From positions 926,807-990,806 of the forward strand of contig NMRA01000017.1 in assembly GCA_002633005.1 (NCBI GenBank): a DNA stretch of 64,000 bases, read 5' to 3'. Positions 13,234 to 26,200 of the stretch are shown one piece after another; positions within the stretch are counted from its first letter, which is position 1; every line of letters starts with the position of its first letter. Made by a program: the position numbers and the translations under genes. Origin of the DNA: Phoronis australis. Taxonomy: Eukaryota; Phoronida; Phoronidae. The notes beneath the pieces are model-generated. The model saw only the letters and a list, made by a program, of their open reading frames with translations, had not been told where the DNA came from and made no database searches.

Positions 13234-16200
13234 GCATATTGGTGGCTGTGACATGAAATAAGATGGAGAATGTTGGACTGAGGAAAGTGGATCTGGCGTC
13301 TTGAAGGTTGCAGTTGTCTGAAGGATGCTTGTTGCTTCGTAGCTCGCATTGACTTTGTTGAGTATAGATCTGTGAAGGCTTGGTTTGTGGGTGGTTACTC
13401 AAAGCTGTTGCAAATGCTGATGGCTCTACCTATTTGGCACATTCCTTCGGCCCACTGAATACACACGTCAGAGGTGTGACAGGCAAACGCCTTTACAAGT
13501 TAGACTTCTTTGAATGAATGGGTGGCTTTCAAGTAGTAACCTGTTGATTGATCACATGCAACCGGATATTCGTGGCCTTTAGAGGACGAGTTTCACTTTT
13601 GTTTGAAATGCGTCAGATGTATTCTTATGTCACTGCAAAGTAGAAGTATCCCCTGGTGGCAATTAGATGAACCGGTCCCTCGTGATCACCCCCCATTGCT
13701 TCCAAAAAGTCTCCCACTGCAGTAGCCTTGTTCCAGCCTCTAGCTTGCAGTTGGATCTCTTGCAAGCCGTAAATGCAGTTCCGACTGCATGGGCTTCCTT
13801 ATTTGCAAAGTCACCTGAGTTGAATAGCCTGATATGTGTCGCATCTTTGATGTGCATTTACGATGAACGAACACCAGCCTAATATACGCGGACAGTGAGA
13901 TTATGAATGGTTGTTGTTACCCAGCCGACATCAACATAGAATTAAAAGTAAAAAGCAATAATTGTTATGATGAGGGAACCAGTCTGTACCCTTGTTGGAA
14001 GGACTGGTCTTCTTTGTTCATTTATTCGGCAACAAATCTATGACCAGTCATGAGACAGAATAGATAGGATCCATTCAGTCTCTGGGCAGGTACTAGACTG
14101 CTATGGAAACAATTATGTTAATGAAGAAGTGTGGTTTTATTTATTGTGATCTGTAATGTTTACATGCTTTGTTTGGATGGCTGTTTTGGTCGTTCAAGTT
14201 GTTAACACTGTTATGTGGACTGAGCAGGGGGACCGGACCTGTGAAATTTTGTTTTGTAAATGGATCAGAACATTCCATGTCGGACCCATGAAATTTAGTG
14301 TTTTTTAAATGTTATAGAACATTCCATGCTGTTTTATTAATGATCAAGTTAACTACATTTATCATGTAGCTGGTCACAGTTGTCTTAGCTGCGCTAAGGG
14401 TGTGTTTTGGTATAATCGTTTTCCTATAAATGTAATCATGTTATAACAAATCATAGTGTGTTACTTTATATGGAGTGTTTGTATGGATTGTTGTTTGGCA
14501 GCCTGATTCAGTGTTTGTATCGTCTGAAATTGTTTTTTTTTTTTCTTAAAGATTGTTTTCTTAATTTTCTAACAGCAGGGTATTTTTCCACTATTTATGT
14601 TTTGTTTTTATTCATGTTGTTGATACTATTTCTTCTTATGAGCCTCTTGGTACTGATAAACACCTTTTTATAAATCTTAATTGTACTGCAGATCCCTGAC
14701 AAAATTGTGCTCAGTTTTGGTTCATTTATTGCAACCAAGACATTGTAAACTCGTTATTCCAAAAGCTATTGTTTGAATAGCCCTGTTTGCTATTAATAGC
14801 TCATTCTTAGTAGGTCTGTCGTTTTGTTGTGACCACATTATCTTGGAAGTTCTCTGTAGAATGTTTCTAAGCATCCAATGTTTCAAATATAAGTTTACAT
14901 TCAGCCAACATCTTTTGTGGACAAAAACTTTTTAACACCTGTACAGGTAAAATGCCCTGAAGTGCATTTGACCAAGTTGATCTCCTGCACAGGCATGTTG
15001 CAGCTTTTTGGTCATACTGTGTTGGTGAGGGATTTAAACCTCCTGGCACTCATAGATCCACCACTCCTCCTTTTACACTTAGAAATTTGACACTTTGGAC
15101 GTCCACAGCAGATTTTCAGGGCAACCCGAGTTCGCCAGGGCAAAATACTGTGAAATCTCACTCTCTATTTGCGAACATGTGAGCATAGAGTACTCACGTA
15201 ATGCTTCTGGTGTTGGATTTTGCCGTGATATCGACTGTCAAAGTGGAAATACTCGCTCCCTTCTGGGGGTTACTCGGTCTGTACAATGTCAACCCCGGGT
15301 GACGTCTGAGAATTGCATAATGGGTAGGTGGTGCCGCCGCGAGTCCAGACCGACGCAATACTTGCGTGGAAAAGTCACCTCGGTACTGTATGATCTTGGT
15401 GAAATTCGGGCATTACAGCCTTTTGTAAAATAGAGAGCCATCGCCATGTCTCGCTTGCTGCAACGTACTGTATTTGCCCGTGTCGCGCGCGGCAAACCGT
15501 TGCAGTGAAGTTCATGATGGCGTTATGATGTCGTTCAGCAACCTTCCCGACGTGAGGGGTTCTGAACGTGCGATAACATGTGGCTCTTTTGTTATCTGCC
15601 CAGCACGGCATAACTGTCCCGTGTGACAACAGCAGGCCAATTATCTCCCAGGTTTCAAAGAGTTACTGAAACCTGGCAGATAGGCCGATTGTCTTAACTT
15701 CTGTTGCAGTTGGGCGATTTTAGTGATTCAAAAACTAAACATGATCAACATTTGACAAGGAATTCAGAAATGCTATTGGTTTATGTTCAAAGATGTTACA
15801 ACTTAATTTTCATTTTTATCGGCCCAGCCCAGTCAGCTAGGCTGTATACGATATCTGACCGGAGATTAGAGCAATTATCGAACAAAAGAGAGCCAGCCCT
15901 CCAAACATAAACGCCAGAAGTCGTGTAAGATATTGGCTACAGGGGTGATCTTCCCAACTTGTTAGGATATAGAATCGAACAAAAGATCATTTTGAAACGG
16001 ACCCAACGACACCCGCAGTGTTACTCTATTAAAATGAACTTTTCTCAAACTGGTATGTAAATCGCTTTTGAAAATCGACTATTTGTTTTTAAGTCCGACA
16101 TAGAACCAGCCAGTTATGCTTTTTCAACATCACCCCGATTTCCTGATTTAGTAACACGAAGCCAGGGCTTGGTGTACCGCCGTGTGTATGCAGCCTCAGT

Positions 16201-17296
16201 ACCTCGGACCGGCGCTAATATAGTTTTCAACACAATGACTTGCAGTAAATGCATATAATCGTTAATTCATACGTTCCTTAATGCTTTAATTTTACCTGCG
16301 TCATTGTTGTTGTTTTTCTAGTTGATTTTTTTGAGTTTGCGGCGGCCGGGATTTTGCCTATTTTCGAGGCTACTGACTGGTCTAGAAGCGAACTGCAATT
16401 AATGACATGTCTCACATTAAGTTTGTTGTTTTTGTCATTTTGTTTTGATCGATGTTTTGACGGTAATTGGTACATAATTCTTAGTCCTGCTGCAAGACAA
16501 CACTATGACTAAGGCGTCCGTGATAAAAGTTAATGCCGGCACTCGGAACACTCCGGACCCGGCGGGCCAAACCGTTGAGTATTGAAACAGTTTGTCAATG
16601 ACATTTTGCGTCATTAATGCGGGGCGCGGCCCTGAAATAACTCTGAAATTTCTTTCCGGATTATAATTTTGAGGCCGGCATAACTTCTTGTAGAAGTTTG
16701 CGGCACTGAAATGAACCGCCCGAATGCAATCGGCCACTAAGTACTTTTCCCGAGTGTTTTTAAAAATTTCCATCCTTAATTTTTCCTACTTTTTGTGAAA
16801 TGCCATTCCCACTTTTTCCAACCGCTGTGAAAAGCTGTTGCTGGGAGGCCTGCGCTATGTCCAGGCTGTCGCCTTCATACACCCCGTGCCTCACGCTGGC
16901 GCCGGGCCGCGGCACTGTGCCCGTGCCTCCGGTCAGTGGAGTGGGACGGCGATAACACGCTCTCCGAGGAATTTCCTCAGTCTGTGAGATCTGAAAATCC
17001 ATGGACTTCACACATATAAAGCAAGACGAGATGAACTGGCGTGCGTTGAGTAGACGCTAGGGCCTAGCTAAAACCTAGTCAAATTCACGTGTTCTCATTT
17101 AAAATACACGGCAATATCTCAAGTAATCTCACGAAGTCTTGCTTTTTAGCGAGGTCCTAGCGTTACTGAACGGGAGGCTGATTTGACAAAATACACACAG
17201 ATGGATATACCTGTATGCATCAAGAGCAAACTATCTCATTGCCTAACGTGGTACACGTCACTAGCGCCTCTAGCGGACAAGTCATGAGTAATCAAG
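13234..17296. other. Intergenic: vinculin-like 3' flank to PGM3 5' flank
   Basis: No gene is seen here. It begins with the 3' UTR of the upstream gene, for which I found no convincing AATAAA close by. A T-rich tract lies near 14530 and a dispersed repeat at 15515-15985. A GC-richer stretch at about 16520-17000 with several CpG-containing words may be the PGM3 promoter area. ORFs here overlap on both strands and look like chance. Confidence 0.6.
15515..15985 (+). repeat. Dispersed repeat of about 0.5 kb, copy 1
   Basis: Shared landmarks with the copies at 52085-52640 and 57722-58115 include GACGTGAGGGGT, GCAGGCCAATTATCTCCCAG, GTTGGGCGATTTT, CAGAAATGCTATTGGTTTA, GGAGATTAGAGCAATTAT and GTGTAAGATATTGGCTAC. 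No terminal inverted repeat is obvious. It could be a SINE-like or truncated LINE-like family. Confidence 0.7.
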
Positions 17297-20200
17297 ATGG
17301 AAAACCTCTCGAACAAAGCGGTGCAAGATGCTTGTTCTAAGCACCCGAGGACGATAACGAAAGCTGTTCAGTATGGAACAGCTGGTTTCAGATCAAAGTA
17401 AGTGTATAAGTTGCAAGGGATGGGAAACTCCTGTAGTTAATAGTGTACTTTACACATCTGGCAACCACGTATTCCAACTCCGCGCAGGCCCCGCTGCGAG
17501 TCGCTGACGTGGGCTTCCCCGGCCGGTGAAACCAGCCATTTATTCACGTATCAATTGGTCCCCTGTGCATGTGAAGAACAAAATCGATAGATAGAATCAG
17601 GTTGTAGTCATCGCAACAGTAAAATTGATCAGCTCGCCTCACATACAAGGACACTGATTTATTTGGCTGCTATGCTGGCACTGCCTGGCCAGTGTACAGA
17701 CAGTCTGTGAGCCAGCTTCACAGGCTCTGCCGTTTTGCAGCCGTTTAAGTCACTTTCAGAAGTACCCTTTCAAATATTTTCAAAATCCTGAAAAATGTGG
17801 TTTATTGGTCACTTGTGTCACTATCATAGGGACACCTTGAGAAAATACTTTAGCTGGGGGGCAGGGGTGCCTGCCGGGGATCTGCGATAGGATACTAAGT
17901 TAATACATACTACATAGACAACAAGTATCTATGGTTAATACCTGAGTAAGCCTGTGATAAGGCACCTTAATTGTACATTGTCTATAGATTTGTACTGAAG
18001 TTGAATTTCTAGTGAAAAGTTGGGTTAACCTGAAGAAATTCAATCAATAATTTAGGCAAAATAGATGCATTAGTTTTCAGTTCTCTGGTACTGGATGATG
18101 ATATTAGTAACTCTCTGGTAATACTAGTACAAGTAGTCACTTTCAGGGTTCCTATTCTGAGGACCATGAGTTTTCTCAACTGAATAGCATCATAAACAGG
18201 ACTCCTATGAGTAACTATTGCCACTCTTTGCACCATGGTTGGTAATTGTCCTGCGAGTTGTGGTGTCGGACAAAATACTATGAGAACGCTTAAAAATGGA
18301 CTAGATAAGACTGATATCGAAATTTACCGTTGCTGTCATTTGGAGCTGAAACAAAACAAGAGGATTTTTTAATGTAACGTAAGTTGTAATCCTACGGGCT
18401 GCAAGCATACTAGCTCCCAACAGGAATTTTGAGCACTAAGAGCCAGATGACAAGCAGGTATCACTGGCTGCGAAAAAGAGTTTTTTAAGAATCGAAAATG
18501 TGTCATTTAGACATCACAAATTTGTATCCATGGAAGTTTGCATTCTACTCCATTTCACCATCTTTGGAGCTGAACCAGCTGGTCTCAAAGGAGGTCCAGC
18601 TAAATTGGCATTGACTGGTTGTCTTAACATACTGTTTGACATGAAGTCTGAACTAATGTCGTGTGACATTGTTTTATTCAAGTAACTTGATCAAAGTACA
18701 AATATCCAGGAAAGATTTTTAGACATCCATACCAGGTGCTTTATTGGAAGTTTTAGGCTTCTTAATTTTGATTTGAAGCCAAATTGTTTTCAAAATTGTG
18801 AAAATTAAGAATCTTTAGACTTTCAGTATCTCATTATGTTGCAGCTGGACCTCTGAATTAAAAGAAAAAAAGTAATTTTCTGATTTTACCCACTGTACAG
18901 TGTGTCTTTCTCAGTGACCCTTACTAATATGTTACTATGTTGACCCATGACTAATGACCTATAATATGATGAGATTTTGTTGTTTTCTGTTTCAGTGCCA
19001 CTGAGCTAGACTTTGTATTATACCGCATGGGCTTGTTGGCTGTTCTTAGGTCAAAATACAAGAAAGGTAATTGCTGTGGTCACCTGTGTTCAAGCCCAGG
19101 GCGCCTAAATTGGGAATGTAAAAAATAAAGGGTGGGCGCTAAGCCGAACATGGGCGTTATGAAAATTTGGAAGTTTTGTTGGTGAGTTTTAAATCGAATA
19201 TGAATGTTAATCAGGACAATTACAATACGGTTTGGTAAAATGTTACTAGGATGAAAATAATTCCCAAAATTGGTATTTTCTTTCTTCAAAGGCTTTTAAC
19301 GCTGTTCTGAATCACCGCAACTTTTCTGAAGCATGGTAACTATAGCATAGACCTTATAAATAAGTATATCATATATTTTGAAAAATGAAAAAATTAAATT
19401 CCCTTGTTGAAAATATTGTACCCTAAATTGGTGAGATTTTATTGTGCTTTTTTTACTATATATTAGGAGCCTTTGGAAAGCTTTTAAATTGCATTGTGTA
19501 GTATCGTATCATGATGAATAATCAAAAGTGCTTCACAAAAGTTATCATGAAGGTTGGCAATTCATATTATAGTCTGCTATGCTGGCGACAGCTTCATCTT
19601 TGTCAGTCGTCAGCCGGGTTGTGGTCTGCAAGAACATCCTCAGCATCGCCGTCTCTAGTATTATATGGCTTTCATAGTTGACCCTGATTTTCCTCTCAAT
19701 TTTGCCAAGTGTTATAAATTCCTAAGCAAAATCAAAATAAAGAAATGTAAGTTTTAGTAGTGAAACAAAAACTGTATTTGATGTTGATTATGCTACTATT
19801 TCCCTTGCGTGTATTATGAAAATGTTTTGTGTTATGCTCTTTATTTACAACAGCGACCATTGGTGTGATGATCACAGCCTCTCACAACCCTGAGTGTGAT
19901 AATGGGGTCAAACTAGTAGATCCATTTGGAGAAATGTTGGAGTTTGCCTGGGAAAAGCTTGCCACAGACTTAGTCAATGTAAGGTAAGTATTCGGTGACT
20001 ATTGTGATAGGATTTCTATTTTGGTAATTGGCCATTGGTAAAACGGCTATTTTGGTGGTGATTTTTGTACGAAATTTGTGAAGAATTACAAAATGTAAAT
20101 TACGTAGGTGCACTGGTGTGAAATGAAGTTGTCATGGAAACTTTTATTGCTTTGCAGTGTAACTACGATAATTCTCATGTTTTAAGTGCACACAAAAATA

Positions 20201-23200
20201 TTTCCCAAAATTGTCATTTTTCCGTTTTTCAAAGGTTATTGCAAATAATGGAAAATTTTCCAAACGTTTTATGACATCTATTCTACACAGAACAAACCAT
20301 GCCAGGAATAGCCTAAAATTTTCTCAATTTTTGTTTTTGTGGAGAAATTTGACAGAGAATTTCACTTGCTGGCCATACTGTGTGCCAAATAAGTAAAAAA
20401 ATGCCACTTGTTTAGTCTTTGTTATAACTCTGTGCATAGGAGCACACTCTCGTTGTCAAGGGTTTGAACTTTGAGGTAACCAGGTAGAAAAATGTACCAA
20501 CCTACCCATTTATGTTGTCTGGTCACATAAATCCAGACCATTAGTCATCTCTATGGACCTATTTGACCGTGTCGCACTGGAAATTAATTGAGAGCAGACG
20601 TGTGTATTCAATGAACTCTCTGAAATAAAATTTGATAGGAGGAAACCAATATCATATGTTAATAAAATAGGCTGTAAGATTTAAAAAAACGCCCGTCAAT
20701 ACTAAAGGGTTGTGGAATAGTTGAAATGATTGTTATAACTGAAGGTAGATAATATTTGCTTTACAAACTTTTAAAATCTTTAGCAGATTGTTTTGTGATC
20801 TTGCTTTTATTTAATAAACTGAATGTTTTCCCCAAGTGAATGAACAAGTGGGGGTGTAAGAAAATAAATCATTATTTTTATTAATTTGTAAATTTCTCTC
20901 TAACAATTATAGATGATTGTATCCTGCAAGCTATGGTACACGAGATCATATTTTGAATGACCTTTTGCCTCAAAATAATGTTTATATGGGTTTTCACTTA
21001 ATTTCCAATTTGGTCCCTGTACTAGTATAGTACACTCATCATATTTAGTGATTGTAAAAAGTCTTCAGTTTTGGGATGCACTTTAGTGGAGAAGTAAAAT
21101 TTTACTTTCCTGTTAACTTGAAATGTGTGGTGCAGATGTTACAAAAGAAAATTTTTGCATCTATTGCAAAACTTTTAGACAAAGTTTGATTCTCGCAGTA
21201 TTTTTGTGCTCAATTATTTACTCTAACTGTTGTTATAATATAACTGTTGAATTGCATGGGAGAGTTACTTATATTAATTATCAGGGCTCGACACTTAGCG
21301 TAATGTCAACTCGCCAAATACAACCTGGCAAAATTCCCAGGTATCTAAACAAGAAAATGGGTCACTAAACCTCATTTGCGAGAGACTAAAATGAAATAAT
21401 TGAGATACCTGAATTGAAAAGCCAGCGAACTAGCCACATGTCTGCCATTGCATCCGAATAGTGCACACATGTTCGGCTTCTGAGGAAGGCGAACACCATT
21501 GGGTCCATCTAACATTTGCAAAACAATTCCAACTTTCCTCTGATTACTGCCTGTAGTATTTTGGGTGTGTGCTCGAATGTGACATGGCGAATTATGGCAA
21601 CCCGAGATTTTTACCAGGTTGCTAAAGGAAATCTGAGGTCGCCTTAGTTGCAAAATCAAATCCTGCTTTTGACGTTTGAGTCTTTGATATTTCTCGTTTT
21701 TAGTGATGCCGAAGTCGGTCTAGTTCTTCAGTCCATTTGTACCACATGTTCCATTGACTGGACAGTACCTGCCCAGGTGTTTATAGGTAGAGATACCAGG
21801 TGAGAGTTCTGTGCTTCAGTTTCCAGTTGTTCACATTTTTTTCATTTTGCAATGTTATGAATGCATCAAATTCGTCTTTTGATACTCAAGTGAACAAAAT
21901 AATTATTACAGACTGGATTACAGAAGAATTGTTCTAAAAATAGGTTTTTTATTTTTCAAAGGTTGAATGATTACCTTGTTAGTATGTTGAATAATTTAGT
22001 TTGCACCTGGTTATGTTGATGATGCTTGTACTGTACAAATGATGGTACCAATATATGTACATTTTCGAAACGTTCATTTTTGAGGCATTTGTCATGTTAT
22101 GTTTAATCTGTCATGTTATTTCTAAAAAGGCAAAGGATTGTCATCTGGTGTTGTGGAGAGCTCATGACGTTTTTCATAGCACCAAGTTAAGTCTCAATTC
22201 TTTATTGATGATGTCTGAAGCTAGTAGTTAACTGTTTCCTCTCAAGCAACCAGAATGTCTTATTTCTCTGCATCTGTACTTAAAGTCCTGAATAGTATCA
22301 CTTACTTGTAGACCCAGCAGTCCACCCTTGGCCCAAGCTGTGGTGGATGGTATTGCAGCGCTGCAGGGACAGTGCACAGACTATGGTGAGTGACGTTAAC
22401 AGGTCCGGAGTGTGATGACATGGTGTTCATAATTATTTGAATGGATGCTTGGTCCCTGCAAATGTCATTATGATCAGAAATTTAATGGGTTCTCAGTAAT
22501 CCATTATTTAAAGCATTATTTGTGCACAACTGAGAGAGCATACGTTTAATCCCTTGTTCCCAAGCAAGACCCTGGTAATGGTATTTTTTCAACTTTGTTG
22601 TCTAAACAAGACAAAAATTAAAAAGGGCTCAGTTGATAAAATGCAGCTGCCATTGTTAAAATGCATGCATGTAGTTTAAAGAGCTGCCCTTGTTAGGCCC
22701 TGTATTGTCGTGTATCTACTGGCCTGTGAGACCCTGTATCACTTTGTATCCACCCTATATCACCCTGTATCCACCCTTGTCAGACCCTATATCACCTAGC
22801 ATCAACAGTGCACAGTACAAGTATTCAGGCAAAATGACACGAAATTCTGAATCATGATGACTGGGTGGAAGCTGACTTCATTGTTATAGTCTCCCCTGAA
22901 AATGAAGGGAAGTAAGTTGGCCAAGCCATTCTGTAATTAGAATTTTGCCTGAATAATAATTAATACTAATAATTTTTGCTGTGAACGTAATTAATTGTCA
23001 TGACGGGGAAACAATATTTTGTCTGATTACTTTGTCGTGTACTTCACTATACTGCACTGTACTGTATTAGACCCTTCATCACCCTGTATTCACCCTTACT
23101 AGACCAAATATCACCGTGTGTCTGCTTCAGTTAGACCCAATATCTCCTTGTGCCTGCCATTGATGGACCCAATGTCACCTTGTTTCTGCCTTTGTTAGAT

Positions 23201-26200
23201 CCAATATCACGCTATATCTGCCTTTGTTAGACCCAATATCACTCTATAGATCCAATATCCACCTTGTATCTGCCTTTGTTTGATCCTATATCCCACCTTG
23301 TATCTGCCTTTGTTAGGCCTAATATCACCCCCAAAATCTACTTTCCCTGTATTTACTCCATTCTAGGAGTGCTGACCACTCCCCAGCTTCACTATATGGT
23401 ACGTTGTTACAACTCCAATGGTGACTATGGTGTGTCCACTGAACAAGGCTACTATGACAAGCTGTGTGCTGCCTTCTTGAAACTACGAGGCTCTGTAAGT
23501 TAAAAGTGACATCAATCGTTCTTATAAAAATTCTACTGATTCCCGTTTATCTTGAGAGTTAAACATTTTTGCATTTTAATTAGTGTCCCGTTAGCGGGCA
23601 TCTGCTATTCATTGAAGGATGAATAGTGACGTAAATGGACTGGAAAGAGAGAGGAGGACATGTTTTGAGACAATGGGCTATTATATAATGAGGGAGGTTG
23701 TACCTCATCATTAAATTCAATATAATTAATATCTTGTTTGCAACAGAAGTTAACGTTTCTCTCTTTTCTATCTAGCAATTCAGACTTTATGAGCTAGGTT
23801 TCAACCCTGTTGTAAAAAATGTAAATGACATAGCTTGGTCTCCAAGAATGTTTTCCAGGTCCGCCTATGTGTCAGTGGTGACAGGAATGCAGACTTACTT
23901 ACTCAAGATAGATGAATTAGTGGCATGAAATTCAAAATGACATTGGACACCGTGATTGGTTGTTGAGTGCTGATGTCATTCTGAACTTGTTATTCCAGGA
24001 ATACTCCATAGGTGGCTACTCAAACACTATTAAACTGGACGGTGCCAATGGTGTTGGAGCCTACAAGATGGGGCAGATACAGAAACTACTAGGGGGCGCA
24101 TTAAACATACAGCTTGTGAACGATGGCACCTCTGGCAAGTTGAATTATAAGGTTAGACAGTAACGTGCTTAATGAACTTGTGCAAGATGTTTTGAGCAGG
24201 TTGTAATGAAAGATGGATAAAGTGAGGGTATGCTTGCTTTTGGTGGCCCATAGTCTTTGTCATGAGGCTAAGATGAAATACCTTTGACATGGTTTTATGT
24301 TAAAATTTGTAATTATAGTACAGTATGTGTCTCACTTTGACTAAACACTAACACTTTGCAGTAAGTGTTGTTTTCAGTCTGTTATGAGCAAATTTAGTAA
24401 TGAACAGATTTTAAGACTTATTAATAAATCAATAAACATCATTAAAATACAATTCTTGAGAATAACAAATTTGCTTCATTCATAATTTCAATTTGTTGCC
24501 CAGTGCGTCTTCTACAGCTGATTGTGCAGTTATAACTCTGTGCCAACATGTTATTAGTACCTGTTGCTACTTACTAGATTCCCAAGACTGGTGATATGTG
24601 TCTTGAAACATAAAGACCAGTGGATACAATCCTTGTAATATGCACTTGCTTCAAGTTTTAAAGTAATGTTGACACCATGTGAAGCATTGGTTTTGCTTAT
24701 ACTGTGTTACGTGAATTCTCAATAGATGTGTCTAGTCGCTGTTCAGTTGGTAATTAAGTTATAATGAAATACGTGGTTTTGGTCTCTGTTTTTTCTCATA
24801 TCTTACTATGATCTAAAACGTCTCGCATCACGCTACATGCTGTTCTTATTTTGTAATTTTTTTAAAAATTTCAGTGCGGTGCTGATTTTGTCAAAGTGCA
24901 ACAGATGGCGCCTGAAGGTAAGCACAATTAATCGTAATAGTGTCAATACTGACCACAGCTGGCATGTTACTGAGTGGTGTCTTGATTATGAGTGACTCAG
25001 TCTGCACTGTTGTAAATGAGTTTTGCTGGACTCAAACAGGATCCATGCCTGGTCCTTTATACATTGCTAGAATAGAGAGCTGAATGGGTCGTGTAGCTCT
25101 CCCATGGAACTTCAAGGCATTTGGTGGACAGAACAAATTAGAACTTGGGTCGTATTTTGCTATAATTTGAATATTAAGCGCAAATTATAGAGCTTTTGAT
25201 TGCCATAAGTCCTTGTAGTTTCAGTCCAAAATAAAGCTACTGCTCTTGATGTTTATAAAAAATTATTGTGGCATCCTGATAATTATGGAGTTTTAATTAA
25301 CAGTTGATGTGTAATTATTATTAGGCTTCTTGGTGCATTACATAATATACTGTATCATTATGCTTAATATCTTATTGTTTCAGGAGTAGCTGTCTCTCCT
25401 GCTGACCGATGCGCTTCTTTTGATGGGGATGCAGACAGGATCGTGTACTTTTATTCTGATGGCGGTGAGTCTTGTCTGTTAAGTGAGACAATGTCTAGTG
25501 TCCTCCTGTGTCTTAAGGTAATTCGGTATCTTCTGTTACAAAGGATCAAATTTCTTAAAGGGACAGTGTTGTTTCTGCAGTTGAAAACATAATTTTGGTA
25601 TTATTGTTGAATGGGATAGACTTCTGACTGGAAGTTATTAGTTTTGACCAGAGCTGTAAATCCGGTGCATTGTTGTGATTTCTATTACATATCAATGATT
25701 GCCGCCTTTGTCTACCTGACCATGAAAATAAGCACTTAACTGGAATATTTGGTGTGTAGTCTGTTGAAAACTGGTCATTACGTTTTAAGTCGGACTCAGT
25801 AATTTTTCCCTCCAGACGACGTCTTCCGCCTGCTTGATGGTGACAAGATAGCCACGCTGGTCGCTGGCTACTTGGGAGAGTTGGTCGCTCAAAGCGGACT
25901 AGAGCTGAACCTGGGCCTTGTGCAGACAGCTTACGCCAACGGGAGCTCAACAGACTACATTGTCAACAAGCTGGTGAGTGATGCATTGTTAGTAATGATG
26001 ACTTAGTAACTGTTACCGCTGGTCACTGGTCACTTGTGAGAATCTCTCTGAGTGGACTTGGAACTAAATTTGTGCCTTCTAGTCTGTAGTTTGGTGAGTA
26101 TGCTAGCTTGGTAAAAATATTGAATTGTTAAACGTAATAATTTTATACTATCATTTTTAATTAGTTGTTTTTGTGAAATTCAGATTTAATTTTCAACATT

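Noticed and set aside
14458-14673. Plus-strand ORF rich in Leu/Phe
   Set aside because: It is a by-product of a T-rich tract in the 3' flank of the vinculin-like gene.
16435-17011. Overlapping minus-strand ORFs upstream of PGM3
   Set aside because: They fall in the GC-richer probable promoter region of PGM3, where fewer stop codons are expected by chance.
21284-21660. Possible hAT-type element starting CAGGGCTCGACACTTAGCG
   Set aside because: The left end looks transposon-like, but I could not find a matching inverted right end or target duplication.
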